Part shown: positions 1 through 8,891 of the stretch, one piece after another
How positions within the stretch are numbered: position 1 is the first letter of the stretch
Layout of the letters: each line of letters begins with the position of its first letter
Origin: Dehalococcoidia bacterium
GTDB lineage: Bacteria; Chloroflexota; Dehalococcoidia; Lucifugimonadales; UBA3495
NCBI GenBank assembly: GCA_002724585.1
Contig: PBPE01000040.1
Location: 20,857-65,881 of the forward strand
DNA length: 45,025 nt
Direction: 5' to 3'
Notes under the pieces: generated by a model
Told to the model about the DNA's origin: nothing
What the model saw: only the letters and a program-made list of their open reading frames with translations
The model's database searches: none
Program-made: the position numbers and the translations under genes

Positions 1-543
1 CCCATTGCAGTTTTAGCGGGTGTGGAGCCGGTGGCTGCTGCGGGAGTATTAAGTACTTTAGCATTGGTTAGTGGTTTTACTAGATTTTTGACTCCCGTTA
101 TCGCCGAGAAGTGGGGCGCTAAAGAGACAATGGCCGTCATGTATGTACTCCAGGGTATTCCAATTTTAATGTTATTCTGGAGTCAAGACGTTTGGGCATT
201 TTATGCTTTTGCCGTTTTGTTTGGCATAGGTTATGGCGGAGAAGGGTCTGCATTTCCAATAATTAACAGGAGATATTTCGGAGAAGGTTCATTGGGTCGA
301 TCTTTCGGGTGGCAATTGTGTGGCGCGCAGATCGGTATGGCCACCGGTGGATGGATAGGTGGAATACTATTTACTATCTTTGGAAATTACATTATCACTA
401 TAGGTATCTCGGTTGGAGCAAGCCTACTGGGAGCTGTTGTGATCATGACTATGGATAATACGGACCGAGTGCTCATAGAAGAATGGGAACTTAACTTGCC
501 TCAGCACGCACGGTCAGAAGCGTACCTTTCGGGTGTCTCCTAG
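1..543 (+). CDS. MFS transporter, C-terminal part (cut by window start)
   Basis: The frame is open from base 1, so the gene starts upstream; an internal GTG at 22 is not the real start. About 180 residues are visible, made of four to five hydrophobic segments separated by short charged loops, with the Gly-rich, small-residue helices typical of major facilitator superfamily permeases (for example the stretch around 'GIGYGGEGSAFPIINR' and 'GWIGGILFTIFG'). It should be an inner-membrane solute carrier of about 12 helices. The substrate cannot be told from this part. It ends 9 bases before the stop of a convergent aldolase gene. Confidence 0.8.
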   Translation, partial: PIAVLAGVEPVAAAGVLSTLALVSGFTRFLTPVIAEKWGAKETMAVMYVLQGIPILMLFWSQDVWAFYAFAVLFGIGYGGEGSAFPIINRRYFGEGSLGRSFGWQLCGAQIGMATGGWIGGILFTIFGNYIITIGISVGASLLGAVVIMTMDNTDRVLIEEWELNLPQHARSEAYLSGVS

Positions 544-552
544 GCGTTATAT

Positions 553-1464
553 CTAAACTCCCCAATGTAATGCAACAGGTGAATGTTGCTCTGCTAGACT
601 CAATAGTCCTTTACGTATCTCGGCCGACAATGGAGGAACAGGATGTCTACAGACATCAGTTTTGATCACTCGTCCTTCTTTCATAATTGCTTTAGCAGCT
701 CTGAACCCGCATTGTTTATTTTCGTAATTTATTAAAGGTAGTATTTTATTGTATCTGTTTGCGGCTTCATCGCGATCTCCTGACAAATACGATGACACTA
801 TCGGCTTGATCAGATCGGGAATCATAGATGATGGCATGTTGCCGCTTGCCCCAGCATCAAGGTCTGCGATTAACGTTATTGCTTCTTCTCCGTCAAAAGG
901 TCCTTTTATGAACTTTCCTCCGCGCTCAATCAGTTGCCGTAATTTAGATGCGGCTTGTGGAGATTCTATCTTGAAACAGCTGACTTGATCGAGTTCCGTA
1001 GCCATCTTTAGTAATAAATCCACCGGTAGATCAATCCCAGATATTGGCGCATCTTGTACCATTATTGGTATTCCTACCTTTGACACTTCGGCAAATTGTT
1101 GAAATATTTGGTCAGGAGAGCCCCTTAGAGAGGATCCGTGATAAGGCGGCATCATCATCACCATTTCAGCTCCCAGAGATTGGGCTTCTTTTGCACGCCT
1201 TACTGTTATATCGGTCGAAAAGTGGCTTATGGTAACGATAGTAGGTATGCGCCCGTCAATGTGACGTAGGCATAGTTCAGTAAGAATTTTACGCTCTTCA
1301 TCTGATAACAGAAATTGTTCGGAGTAATTAGCTAGTATGCAAACTCCGTCCACTTTCTGGTCAACGATGCAATCCATAACTCTCTTCATATCGTCGAGAT
1401 CAATCAATCCCGATTCAGTAAATGGGGTTGGAGCTACCGGCCAAACGCCTTCATATTGTGACAT
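553..1464 (-). CDS. DapA/NAL-superfamily aldolase-like protein with altered active site
   Basis: A 303-residue TIM-barrel protein of the dihydrodipicolinate synthase/N-acetylneuraminate lyase superfamily. The N-terminus 'GVWPVAPTPFTESG' is the family signature, and the Schiff-base lysine is K165 in 'CFKIESP'. The frame extends upstream to 1530, but ATG 1464 puts the family motif at the true N-terminus. Two catalytic sites differ from true DapA: the GTTGE loop reads ANYSE, and the tyrosine of the YNxP motif is Gln (VQDAP, residue 137). So it is unlikely to make dihydrodipicolinate. A pyruvate- or keto-acid-dependent lyase/hydratase acting in catabolism is more likely; the substrate is unknown. 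Confidence 0.85.
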   Translation of the reverse strand: MSQYEGVWPVAPTPFTESGLIDLDDMKRVMDCIVDQKVDGVCILANYSEQFLLSDEERKILTELCLRHIDGRIPTIVTISHFSTDITVRRAKEAQSLGAEMVMMMPPYHGSSLRGSPDQIFQQFAEVSKVGIPIMVQDAPISGIDLPVDLLLKMATELDQVSCFKIESPQAASKLRQLIERGGKFIKGPFDGEEAITLIADLDAGASGNMPSSMIPDLIKPIVSSYLSGDRDEAANRYNKILPLINYENKQCGFRAAKAIMKEGRVIKTDVCRHPVPPLSAEIRKGLLSLAEQHSPVALHWGV

Positions 1465-1614
1465 ATATAACCTATAGTAGTTCTGATATTCTTCATAAAA
1501 CCCTGCAAGGGGAACTATATCATTAAGCATGCGAGTGTGCTATTGCGGTATCATTAAAAATACAAAAAGGCATCCATCCTGATTTTCGGGTACATACTGG
1601 TCTACAAGGAATAT

Positions 1615-1905
1615 ATGAACAATAGTAAAAAAATATCAATATTTATTGCAGTTTTGGTGGTGTGGATAGCGAGCCTTTATATCGCTGCCCAGTTAGGTAT
1701 ATCTCAAGCCCTCGAAAAAGTTGAGAAGGATCAAATAATTGCAGAAACTCGCAAGTCTCTAGCGGTATGTGAAGATGCGTTGAAACGCAGGACGGGTTAC
1801 GAGGCCGGATTTATGAAAGGTGAATTCTTAAGGACCTCAGAAATGGTAGCTTGGGTGGCACAAAGTCTTGAAGAGGCAAAAAAGGATATAGAAAAATATT
1901 GTTGA
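1615..1905 (+). CDS. Small single-pass membrane protein, unknown function
   Basis: A 96-residue protein with a ribosome binding site (aagga) just before ATG. Residues 6-26 form one hydrophobic segment (IFIAVLVVWIASLYIAAQL), followed by a charged, helical, soluble part with two cysteines (around residues 52 and 96). It may be an anchored protein or carry an uncleaved signal anchor. I do not recognise a family. It lies alone between the aldolase gene (opposite strand) and the alcohol dehydrogenase gene. The good RBS and the coherent membrane/soluble pattern favour a real gene. Confidence 0.55.
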   Translation: MNNSKKISIFIAVLVVWIASLYIAAQLGISQALEKVEKDQIIAETRKSLAVCEDALKRRTGYEAGFMKGEFLRTSEMVAWVAQSLEEAKKDIEKYC

Positions 1906-1970
1906 ATGTTCCATCATAAGTACTCGGGTACATATTCCGGCGATTGGTATGGGAAGAGAGGTATACAAGC

Positions 1971-3002
1971 ATGAGAGCAATGGTTCTAAAAAATTTCAAT
2001 GAACCACTAGTAGAAGAATCAGTACCGGACCCAATATTCGATGAAGACGAAATAATAATCAAAGTACAAGCTAACGGTCTCTGCGCTACAGACTTGAAAA
2101 TCCAGACAGGAACGGTTCCAACAGTGTCCTTACCGCACGTTCAAGGACACGAAGTCTCGGGCGAAGTAGTATCTGTTGGGTCCAAAGTGCCGCATTTATC
2201 CTTTGGCGATCGAGTGACCGTATACCCAACCAGAAACTGTGGCTTTTGTAACTATTGTCGACTAGGTTTGGAAAATTATTGTTCTGATGCTCCACGGACT
2301 GGTTTTGAGGTGGATGGTGGATTTAGCGAATACATGAAAGTTCTAGGGCGTAACGCAGTCAAGATATCGACTGATGTCCCGGCGGAGTTGGCAGCGATAA
2401 TACCTGATGCTATGGCAACGGCATACCACTCCTTAGTGCAGAAAGCGAAAACACAGGTTGGCGAAACTGTAGCTGTTATAGGATTAGGTGGATTAGGTAT
2501 TCATACTGTACAACTCGCGTCTGTCATGGGAGCTCGGGTTATAGCTATTGATGTAATTCCTGAAAAAATTGCTGCCGCTCAAAATTATGGAGCTGACGAA
2601 GTGATTGATGCTTCTAATGAGGACACTATAACCCGTGTAATGGAATTGACGGGAGGCTTGGGAGCTGATGTAGTTGTAGAAGGTGTGGGCGGCGAAGTAG
2701 TTCCTAGAGTGTTACATGATTGCTTCAAGATACTGAGACTAGGGGGGAGATTGGTGGTAATGGGTTACGCGTATGGTAAAGACCTGACTATCGATACAGC
2801 AGATCTGATATATGGGCAATGGAACGTCATAGGTACTCGAGCATCGACCCTTCAAGATGTAGTTGAGACAGTAAAACTAGTAGAACAAGGTCTCTTGAAT
2901 CCGGTAGTATCCAAAACCTTCAATCTAGCGAATGTAAATGAGGCTTTGCAAATGTTGAAAGATTCTCCCCCTGTGGGGAGAATAGTCCTAACGCCTTTCT
3001 AG
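1971..3002 (+). CDS. Zinc-dependent alcohol dehydrogenase (MDR family)
   Basis: A 343-residue medium-chain dehydrogenase/reductase. It oxidises an alcohol, polyol or hydroxy acid with NAD(P)+ in the cytoplasm. Catalytic zinc ligands lie in 'CATDLK' and 'GHEVSG'. A structural zinc site with four cysteines is present in 'NCGFCNYCRLGLENYC'. The Rossmann motif is 'GLGGLGIHTVQLA'. ATG 1971 is preceded by gagagg, which decides it over the upstream ATG at 1944. It is about the usual family length and could be a threonine/sorbitol-type or aryl-alcohol enzyme; the sequence does not settle which. Next gene: dihydroxyphthalate-decarboxylase-like, 46 bases downstream. Confidence 0.93.
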   Translation: MRAMVLKNFNEPLVEESVPDPIFDEDEIIIKVQANGLCATDLKIQTGTVPTVSLPHVQGHEVSGEVVSVGSKVPHLSFGDRVTVYPTRNCGFCNYCRLGLENYCSDAPRTGFEVDGGFSEYMKVLGRNAVKISTDVPAELAAIIPDAMATAYHSLVQKAKTQVGETVAVIGLGGLGIHTVQLASVMGARVIAIDVIPEKIAAAQNYGADEVIDASNEDTITRVMELTGGLGADVVVEGVGGEVVPRVLHDCFKILRLGGRLVVMGYAYGKDLTIDTADLIYGQWNVIGTRASTLQDVVETVKLVEQGLLNPVVSKTFNLANVNEALQMLKDSPPVGRIVLTPF

Positions 3003-3048
3003 CTTGCCGCTTATAAATTTTATTATCCAGACAGGAGAATGTCTCTAA

Positions 3049-3966
3049 ATGCAAACTTTAACTCTCAGTACTGCGGTTGGTAATTATGGTCATACGCGGC
3101 CTCTTAAAGATGGATCAATAGTTTCATCCAGTTTTAAGTTAGACCATAAAGAAATTACCCCCGTGATTAGTATATTTCGCCGGATGGTTAGGGGACTAGA
3201 ATTTGATGTTTCGGAAATGGCCCTTTCCACGTATTTGTGCGCAAAGGCACATGGCAAACCGTTTACGGGCATACCCGTGTTTCTTACTCGTAGTTTTTAC
3301 CATTCAGGTCTGTTATATAACCGGAAGTCTGGTATTAAATCAGTTTCAGATCTATGTGGCAGACGTATCGGCGTTCGAGGATATACAGTCACTCCTGGAG
3401 TATGGACTAGAGCGATTTTGGAGACTGTATATGGAGTTGATTTGGATTCTGTGATATGGGTTTTGTCAGGAGATGAGCATGTAGCAGAGTATATTCCACC
3501 TCACAATGTGATAAGTTCTTCGAATAGTAATCTTATGGATATGCTAATTTCAGGAGAAATTGATGTGGCTATAGGTGCCGGAAAGTCGGATTCTCCTGAT
3601 ATACAACCTCTGTTTCATGATCCTGAGCAATACGATAGGGGATGGTTTGAGGACACAGGATTGTATCCAATAAGCCATATGTTAGTAATAAGGGATGAAA
3701 TCTTGCAATCCAATCCCGAGATCGCAGGGCAGTTGTTTGATTTATTCTCGAAAGCGAAGGACGACTATCTTTATTTTTTGAATAAGGGAGACGGATTGAG
3801 TTCTCAAGACCATGAAATGCTAAATTTTAAAGATATTGTTGGAGGGGATCCTATTTGTTATGGGATTGAAAGCTCTCGAGATACGTTAGAAGCCTTTATA
3901 GAATTTAACGTTAGACAAGGAGTGATATCTGAACCAGTTTCGGTAGATAGTCTGTTTGCGAAGTAG
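3049..3966 (+). CDS. 4,5-dihydroxyphthalate decarboxylase-like / periplasmic-binding-fold protein
   Basis: A 305-residue protein with the fold pattern of the substrate-binding/phthalate-decarboxylase family: 'FDVSEMALSTYL', then 'FLTRSFYHSGLLYN', 'LCGRRIGVRGYTVTPGVW', and 'HMLVIRDEIL'. Members annotated as 4,5-dihydroxyphthalate decarboxylase share this layout, and it is related to type-2 periplasmic binding proteins. No signal peptide is seen, so it should act in the cytoplasm, in keeping with an enzyme rather than a transporter receptor. A good RBS (caggag) precedes the ATG. It sits after an alcohol dehydrogenase and shortly before an amidohydrolase, which fits degradation of an aromatic or cyclic acid. 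The true reaction is unproven. Confidence 0.75.
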   Translation: MQTLTLSTAVGNYGHTRPLKDGSIVSSSFKLDHKEITPVISIFRRMVRGLEFDVSEMALSTYLCAKAHGKPFTGIPVFLTRSFYHSGLLYNRKSGIKSVSDLCGRRIGVRGYTVTPGVWTRAILETVYGVDLDSVIWVLSGDEHVAEYIPPHNVISSSNSNLMDMLISGEIDVAIGAGKSDSPDIQPLFHDPEQYDRGWFEDTGLYPISHMLVIRDEILQSNPEIAGQLFDLFSKAKDDYLYFLNKGDGLSSQDHEMLNFKDIVGGDPICYGIESSRDTLEAFIEFNVRQGVISEPVSVDSLFAK

Positions 3967-4022
3967 ACTAAGTGTCGAATGAAATTCAATCAGACTGGCT
4001 CAAATGTAGGGCAGTATAGCTA

Positions 4023-4427
4023 ATGTCTTGTAAGTATTCGATAATGATTGGGACTATTTTGGGAATGACGAGCGTGATAATGGGAGCTTTTGGCGCGCAT
4101 TATCTCGAATCCGTCTTGGATTCTTATGCTATCAATATCTTTGAAACAGGAGCGAGGTTTCAAATGTACCACTCTCTGCTGTTGATACTAATTGGATTGG
4201 TACAGCATAGTTGGCATTCGCGCTTGTTGATTCTTGCTACCATTTTTATCTCGGTAGGCATCCTAATATTTTCTGGCAGCTTGTATATTATTGCATTGTC
4301 TGGAATTAGTATTATCGGGGCAATCACGCCCGTTGGTGGAGTTAGTTTGATAATTGGCTGGGCGCTATTGGTTTTGTCATCCGCTCTCGTCATAAAGCGT
4401 AAGTCAATTGAAATACGAGATTCATAA
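4023..4427 (+). CDS. DUF423 family membrane protein
   Basis: A 134-residue integral membrane protein with four hydrophobic segments. It matches DUF423 (YgdD type) throughout: 'MGAFGAH' near the start, 'FETGARFQMYHSLLLILIGL' in the second helix region, 'FSGSLYIIALSG', then 'GAITPVGGVSLIIGW' near the end. The role of the family is unknown. It is tightly followed (15 bases) by the amidohydrolase gene, so the two may be co-transcribed. Confidence 0.9.
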   Translation: MSCKYSIMIGTILGMTSVIMGAFGAHYLESVLDSYAINIFETGARFQMYHSLLLILIGLVQHSWHSRLLILATIFISVGILIFSGSLYIIALSGISIIGAITPVGGVSLIIGWALLVLSSALVIKRKSIEIRDS

Positions 4428-4442
4428 TAAGAGGGGATATTC

Positions 4443-5261
4443 ATGTTAATAGTAGATTCACAGGTGCACATTTGGTCTCAGGGTCTGCCGGGTAATAAGG
4501 CGCATAGGCAAATCACGTCTTATTCTGTAGATGATTTGTTGTCTGAAATGGATGAAGGAGGAGTTAATGCGGCTGTGATACATCCCCCAGCTTGGGATCC
4601 GAACTCTAACAGTATTGCTATAGATGCTGCGGCACGATTTCCTTCGAGACTTTCTATACTTGGTAATTTTCCTCTTGATCAGGAGAGCAGTAAAGATCTA
4701 GTTGATAGCTGGAATAATCAGACAGGAATGCTTGGGTTGAGATTTTCCTTAAATCAACCTCACCAGAGCACTTGGCCCACAGATGGCACTATGGATTGGC
4801 TTTGGCCGGCAGCTGAGAGAGCTGGACTGCCAGTGGGTTTAGCCGCTGCAAGCTTTATGCCCGTAGTCGCTAGGGTGGCAGAGCAATATCCGAACCTTAA
4901 ATTGATCGTTGATCATATGGGGCGCGGTTCAGGTCTCGTAGACGACGCTGCATGGGAAAGTTTGCCCCAATTGTTAGATTTAGCTAAATTCCCTAATGTA
5001 GCTGTGAAAGCAAGCGGTGCTCCTAGTTATTCCAGTCAGCCATATCCATATGGAAACATACACGACCACCTTCATAGAATATATGATGCGTTTGGGCCTG
5101 ATAGGATGTTTTGGGGTACTGATATAACTCGTATGCCTTGTTCTTGGAAAGAGTGTATAAGCTTGTTTACTGAAGAATTATCGTGGTTAACGGAAAATGA
5201 CAAAGAGTTGATTATGGGTCGGGCTTTGTGTAAATGGATAGGATGGGACTTGGACATGTAG
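4443..5261 (+). CDS. Amidohydrolase-2 family hydrolase (TIM barrel)
   Basis: A 272-residue metal-dependent hydrolase of the amidohydrolase-related (LigI/ACMSD-like) family. The start reads 'MLIVDSQVHIW': the first His of the usual HxH metal motif is Gln, a variant that I know from many members of this subfamily. Later ligand motifs are 'LKLIVDHMG' and 'MFWGTDITRMP'. The family hydrolyses lactones or decarboxylates cyclic/aromatic acids in the cytoplasm. The RBS (gagggg) is clear. Its position after the dihydroxyphthalate-decarboxylase-like gene supports a ring-compound pathway. The substrate cannot be read from the sequence. Confidence 0.88.
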   Translation: MLIVDSQVHIWSQGLPGNKAHRQITSYSVDDLLSEMDEGGVNAAVIHPPAWDPNSNSIAIDAAARFPSRLSILGNFPLDQESSKDLVDSWNNQTGMLGLRFSLNQPHQSTWPTDGTMDWLWPAAERAGLPVGLAAASFMPVVARVAEQYPNLKLIVDHMGRGSGLVDDAAWESLPQLLDLAKFPNVAVKASGAPSYSSQPYPYGNIHDHLHRIYDAFGPDRMFWGTDITRMPCSWKECISLFTEELSWLTENDKELIMGRALCKWIGWDLDM

Positions 5262-5293
5262 TGCCGCATGAGCTATATCAGACCCTGAAAGCA

Positions 5294-5323
5294 ACTAGAT
5301 TATTATTTTATCAGTGATCTAGT
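5294..5323. terminator. Possible bidirectional terminator between convergent genes
   Basis: Perfect 7-base arms ACTAGAT (5294-5300) and ATCTAGT (5317-5323) lie between the amidohydrolase stop and the stop of the convergent monooxygenase gene. They enclose an A/T-rich loop that can add wobble pairs. The stem is weak, so confidence is low. Confidence 0.35.
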
Positions 5324-6644
5324 CGAGCTTATTTTCATATCTGTTTGAAGGAGTCGGAAGACCGAGATTACCTCTGAGAGTGTCGGATTGGTACGCTTCC
5401 CTAAATAATCCTCTTTTTTTCAGTTCTGGCAGAACTAAGTCGACAAAGTCATCAAATCCATCTGGTAATACCGCAGCATTTAGCATGTATCCGTCGCAAG
5501 CTGCCGTTTCAAACCATTCTTGCATAGTGTCTGCTACTTGGGTGGGTGTTCCAAAGAATGCTGGTTTGGGTGTTGTGGTTCTTAATGCTAGTTCTCTCAG
5601 GGTAAGCTTTTCTTCGCTGGCTAGTTTTTTTAAACGGTCTGTTGCACTTTCCCAACCATTTCTAGCGAAGTCACCTAATTCTGGGAATGGATCATCGAGG
5701 TCGTATGAGCTGAAATCCATATCGTTAAAGTATCTCCCAAGATAATTTACAGCGTCTTCTATATTGACCAAGTTAGTTATCTCTTGATACTTTGACTCGG
5801 CGATTATAGCTGTATTGCCAACCACTGGAGCACAACCAGGCAATATCAGAATGTCGTCCGTTCTTCGGCCATGGGAGAGCGCACGACCTTTGACGTCTTT
5901 GTAAAATTCTCTAGCATCTTCTATTGATGCTTGGCCAGTAAAGATCACATCAGCATGTTTCGAAGCAAATTCCTTGCCGGCTTCAGATGAACCAGCCTGT
6001 ATTAGCAATGGACGTCCCTGTCGTGATCTCGATATATTTAAAGGTCCCTGAACCGAATAATGCGTTCCAACATGGTTTAATCGGTGCATTTTTGATTGGT
6101 CAAAAAATACGCCCTCGTCTTTATTTCTTATAAACGCATCATCTTCCCATGAATCCCATAAACCTTTGGTGACTTCAAGGTATTCATCAGCTATCTCGTA
6201 ACGCAAATCGTGCTTTGGATGTTCAGGCTTGCTGTAATTAAGAGCAGAACCTTCTAATGGGGAAGTCACTATATTCCAGCCAGCTCTGCCATTACTGATA
6301 TGGTCTATGGATGCGAATTGCCTTGCTACTGTGAATGGCTCACTATAAGTGGTTGATAGTGTGGCAGCTAAGCCTATGTGACTGGTTTCTATGGACAGTG
6401 CTGCCAATAAGGTTAGAGGCTCGAATCGATTCAGAAAATTTGGGTGAGATTTTTCACTGATATAAAGTCCATCCCCAAAGAACACGAAATCCAGTAAAGC
6501 TTCTTCGGATTTGCGAGTTAGATTCTTGTAATATTCGAGACTGATAGCCCCGTCCGCAACTGCGTTAGGGTGTCTCCAAGACGCCATGTTGCTACCTGTT
6601 CCAGCTAGAAATGCTCCGATACGCATCATCTTGTTGCGAGTCAT
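5319..6644 (-). CDS. NtaA/SnaA/DszA-type flavin-dependent monooxygenase (luciferase family)
   Basis: A 441-residue two-component FMNH2-dependent monooxygenase. The N-terminus after the start, 'MMRIGAFLAGTG' followed by 'ASWRHP', and the motif 'GRAGWNIVTSPLEGSALNYS' are diagnostic of the nitrilotriacetate/dibenzothiophene-sulfone monooxygenase group. A later motif is 'GRPLLIQAGSSEAGKEFASKHADVIF'. The reaction uses O2 and reduced flavin from a separate reductase to cleave C-N, C-S or C-C bonds. ATG 6644 has ggtgaag just upstream and gives the family N-terminus; a longer start at 6683 would overlap the upstream gene. It follows another luciferase-family gene by 26 bases, so they are likely one operon. 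Confidence 0.93.
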   Translation of the reverse strand: MTRNKMMRIGAFLAGTGSNMASWRHPNAVADGAISLEYYKNLTRKSEEALLDFVFFGDGLYISEKSHPNFLNRFEPLTLLAALSIETSHIGLAATLSTTYSEPFTVARQFASIDHISNGRAGWNIVTSPLEGSALNYSKPEHPKHDLRYEIADEYLEVTKGLWDSWEDDAFIRNKDEGVFFDQSKMHRLNHVGTHYSVQGPLNISRSRQGRPLLIQAGSSEAGKEFASKHADVIFTGQASIEDAREFYKDVKGRALSHGRRTDDILILPGCAPVVGNTAIIAESKYQEITNLVNIEDAVNYLGRYFNDMDFSSYDLDDPFPELGDFARNGWESATDRLKKLASEEKLTLRELALRTTTPKPAFFGTPTQVADTMQEWFETAACDGYMLNAAVLPDGFDDFVDLVLPELKKRGLFREAYQSDTLRGNLGLPTPSNRYENKLD

Positions 6645-6670
6645 TACTTCACCAATATCAGATAGATTTG

Positions 6671-7684
6671 CTATGCCCAGCAAATTTCGCTGAGCAGCTC
6701 ATAAGACCTAAGACGGTTCTCGAAGTCGTTAATAGCTGTCACAGCGAATATCTCGTTTACGTTGTATAAATATCTAATCTCGTCTATCTTCTGCTTTACT
6801 GTCTTCTTTGAGCCGTGGATAACGCTTCCTGGTTGCAGTTCGTAGGTAAACTTTTCACCAGATTGTTTGCCTAAGTCCTCGGCAGATTCTATTGAGAACA
6901 CAGTGAACGTTCTTCCGCTTTCTAAGGTTACACGGACTATGACTATGTCTGAGGCGTAATCTTTAGCGGTCTTTTCCGAGTCGGCGACAATAATCGGCAG
7001 GGCCAACATCAGGTTCGGTTCCCTGACGGTGTCACGCTTGTAACAATCTGAGTAATTTTCTATCGCAGCTGCCATAATATCCCGATCATTATTTAAGAAC
7101 GCGGCGAACACATAAGGAAGTTCCATTTGTGCGGCCAGAACCGCGCTCGATACCGTGGTTCCTAGAAGAAACAGATCAGCTGGTACGTCAGGGATAGGTT
7201 TAGCTTGTATACCATACAGCGGATTGTCTGGGGGTATATTGTCGATTATAAATTGTTGCAAGGCAGTTAATTTCGCTTCAAAAGAATTTATCCCAGGCTC
7301 TTCTGACGTTTGAAGGGCTTTGGTTGTAATCGGTAGGCCTCCGGGCCCCCTGCCCACACCAAGGTCTACTCGACCTGGTGATATGGAAGATAGTAAGTTA
7401 AAATTTTCGGCTACTTTATAGGGGCTGTAATGTTGCAGCATCACACCACCAGAGCCTATCTTTATATGCTCGGTTTTGGCGAGTAAGTGGGACACCAATA
7501 CTTCTGGAGACGACCCCATATGTCTCGGAGAATTATGGTGCTCTGATACCCAAAATCTATGATAGCCCCAAGACTCGGCTTTTTGGGCTAACTCTATTGT
7601 ATGTGAGATAGCCTGTCTTCCAGATTCAAATTGATTGGCAGGACTTTGATCCAGAATATTTATTCTGAAATTCCCTTCTAACAT
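6671..7684 (-). CDS. LLM-class flavin-dependent oxidoreductase (MsnO8-like)
   Basis: A 337-residue luciferase-like protein of the bacterial-luciferase/MsnO8 subgroup. Signatures: 'INILDQSPA' at the N-terminus, 'WGYHRFWVSEHHNSPRHMGSSPEVL', 'IKIGSGGVMLQHYSPYKVAE', and 'GRVDLGVGRGPGGLP'. Such proteins bind FMN or F420 in a TIM barrel; the substrate is rarely known. It is divergent from the dehydratase gene at 7813 and upstream of the NtaA-type gene, with which it likely forms an operon. Confidence 0.92.
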   Translation of the reverse strand: MLEGNFRINILDQSPANQFESGRQAISHTIELAQKAESWGYHRFWVSEHHNSPRHMGSSPEVLVSHLLAKTEHIKIGSGGVMLQHYSPYKVAENFNLLSSISPGRVDLGVGRGPGGLPITTKALQTSEEPGINSFEAKLTALQQFIIDNIPPDNPLYGIQAKPIPDVPADLFLLGTTVSSAVLAAQMELPYVFAAFLNNDRDIMAAAIENYSDCYKRDTVREPNLMLALPIIVADSEKTAKDYASDIVIVRVTLESGRTFTVFSIESAEDLGKQSGEKFTYELQPGSVIHGSKKTVKQKIDEIRYLYNVNEIFAVTAINDFENRLRSYELLSEICWA

Positions 7685-7812
7685 GGTGAAATATTAACAT
7701 CCGTACAAATTAAGTGCACTAAGTTACGCAACTATGAAATTAAATATGGAATTCTGCTATGGAAAGATGCTAATATTCGGGAATCCCTCAAAAGATTTGT
7801 GGAGTTAGTACT

Positions 7813-8883
7813 GTGTCGAATAATCTTATTACCGACGATATCAAGGCCCTTATTGGTAAGGACAGCGCACCTGAAACAAACCGCTTTGCTATTAGTGATG
7901 AAATGGCTTTCGATGTTGCTGATGCTATTGAAGACTTTAATCCGTTATATGTTGACCCCGAATATGCACGCAGCAGTAGATTTGGAACGTTGCTATGTCC
8001 TCCTTTGGCGACATGGAAAGATATAGGTCCTCCTATAGGTTACTTCGGTGCGGGCCAGGAATGGCATTTTGAAGTTCCATTGCCGTTTAATAGTTATGGA
8101 CTCAACGGTGGTAGTGATTGGCAATTTTTGCGCCCTTGTCCAGTGGGTACATGGATCACAAGAAGATTTAGAATGCTTGATATTTTTGAAAAACAGGGAC
8201 GTTCCGGTCCGTTAGTTTTCATAGTTCGAGAGGAAACGCAAACTGATCAATCTGGAAATATTATTAATAAAGCGAAGCGGGTAAGTATACATAGAGCTTT
8301 ACCTGAGGGTGATACACCAGACACTGTCGCATTGGCAAATGATACTCTGCAGGATGTCATTGTTGCCCCACCGAATCCTGAGGTTATTCTGCCTAAACCT
8401 GAACATAAATCGGAAAACCAGAAATATTTCGAAGATATATCTGTTGGTGATCAATTGGAAGAAGTTATTAAAGGTCCTATGACTACAACTCATTTGATTC
8501 GTTGGGCAGCGGCTAATGGTAATTATGCTCGCATTCATTGGGACCTCCCGTTCGCTCAATTACATCAGGGGCTCAAGAATGTCGTAGTTAATGGATCCTT
8601 GAAGAATCAATATCTCGGACAATTGTTGATTAAGTTTGCCGGAGAACAAGGATGGTTTAAACGGTTCTATGTTGAGCATAGAGGCATGGATTTTCCGGGA
8701 GACACCATAACCGCAGGCGGGATTGTTACAAAGACGTACGAATCTGGCGGTTACGGGTATGTTGAGTGTCAGGTTTCTCTTACGAATAATAGAGGAGAAA
8801 CCACTGCTTCTGGAAATGGTAAGGTAGTTCTGCCAAAAAGAGGCCAGTCTTTGCCTATTGAATGGGCTGTAGAAAATTGGTAG
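7813..8883 (+). CDS. Double-hotdog MaoC-like dehydratase
   Basis: A 356-residue protein with two hotdog-fold halves. Residues about 10-165 resemble the FAS1-like dehydratase N-terminal domain ('DVADAIEDFNPLYVDPEYAR', with 'GTLLCPPLAT' after it). Residues about 200-345 form a MaoC-like half with 'YFEDISVGDQLEEV' and the active-site-like stretch 'ARIHWDLPFA'. The family hydrates or dehydrates acyl-CoA. It starts at GTG 7813 with ggag upstream. The following CoA-transferase gene starts close to or across its stop, so the two are coupled: activation of an acid to CoA ester, then hydration. Confidence 0.85.
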   Translation: MSNNLITDDIKALIGKDSAPETNRFAISDEMAFDVADAIEDFNPLYVDPEYARSSRFGTLLCPPLATWKDIGPPIGYFGAGQEWHFEVPLPFNSYGLNGGSDWQFLRPCPVGTWITRRFRMLDIFEKQGRSGPLVFIVREETQTDQSGNIINKAKRVSIHRALPEGDTPDTVALANDTLQDVIVAPPNPEVILPKPEHKSENQKYFEDISVGDQLEEVIKGPMTTTHLIRWAAANGNYARIHWDLPFAQLHQGLKNVVVNGSLKNQYLGQLLIKFAGEQGWFKRFYVEHRGMDFPGDTITAGGIVTKTYESGGYGYVECQVSLTNNRGETTASGNGKVVLPKRGQSLPIEWAVENW

Positions 8884-8891
8884 CTTCTCAG

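Noticed and set aside
553-1464. True dihydrodipicolinate synthase (dapA)
   Set aside because: Catalytic Tyr and GTTGE motif are replaced, and no lysine-pathway gene is near.
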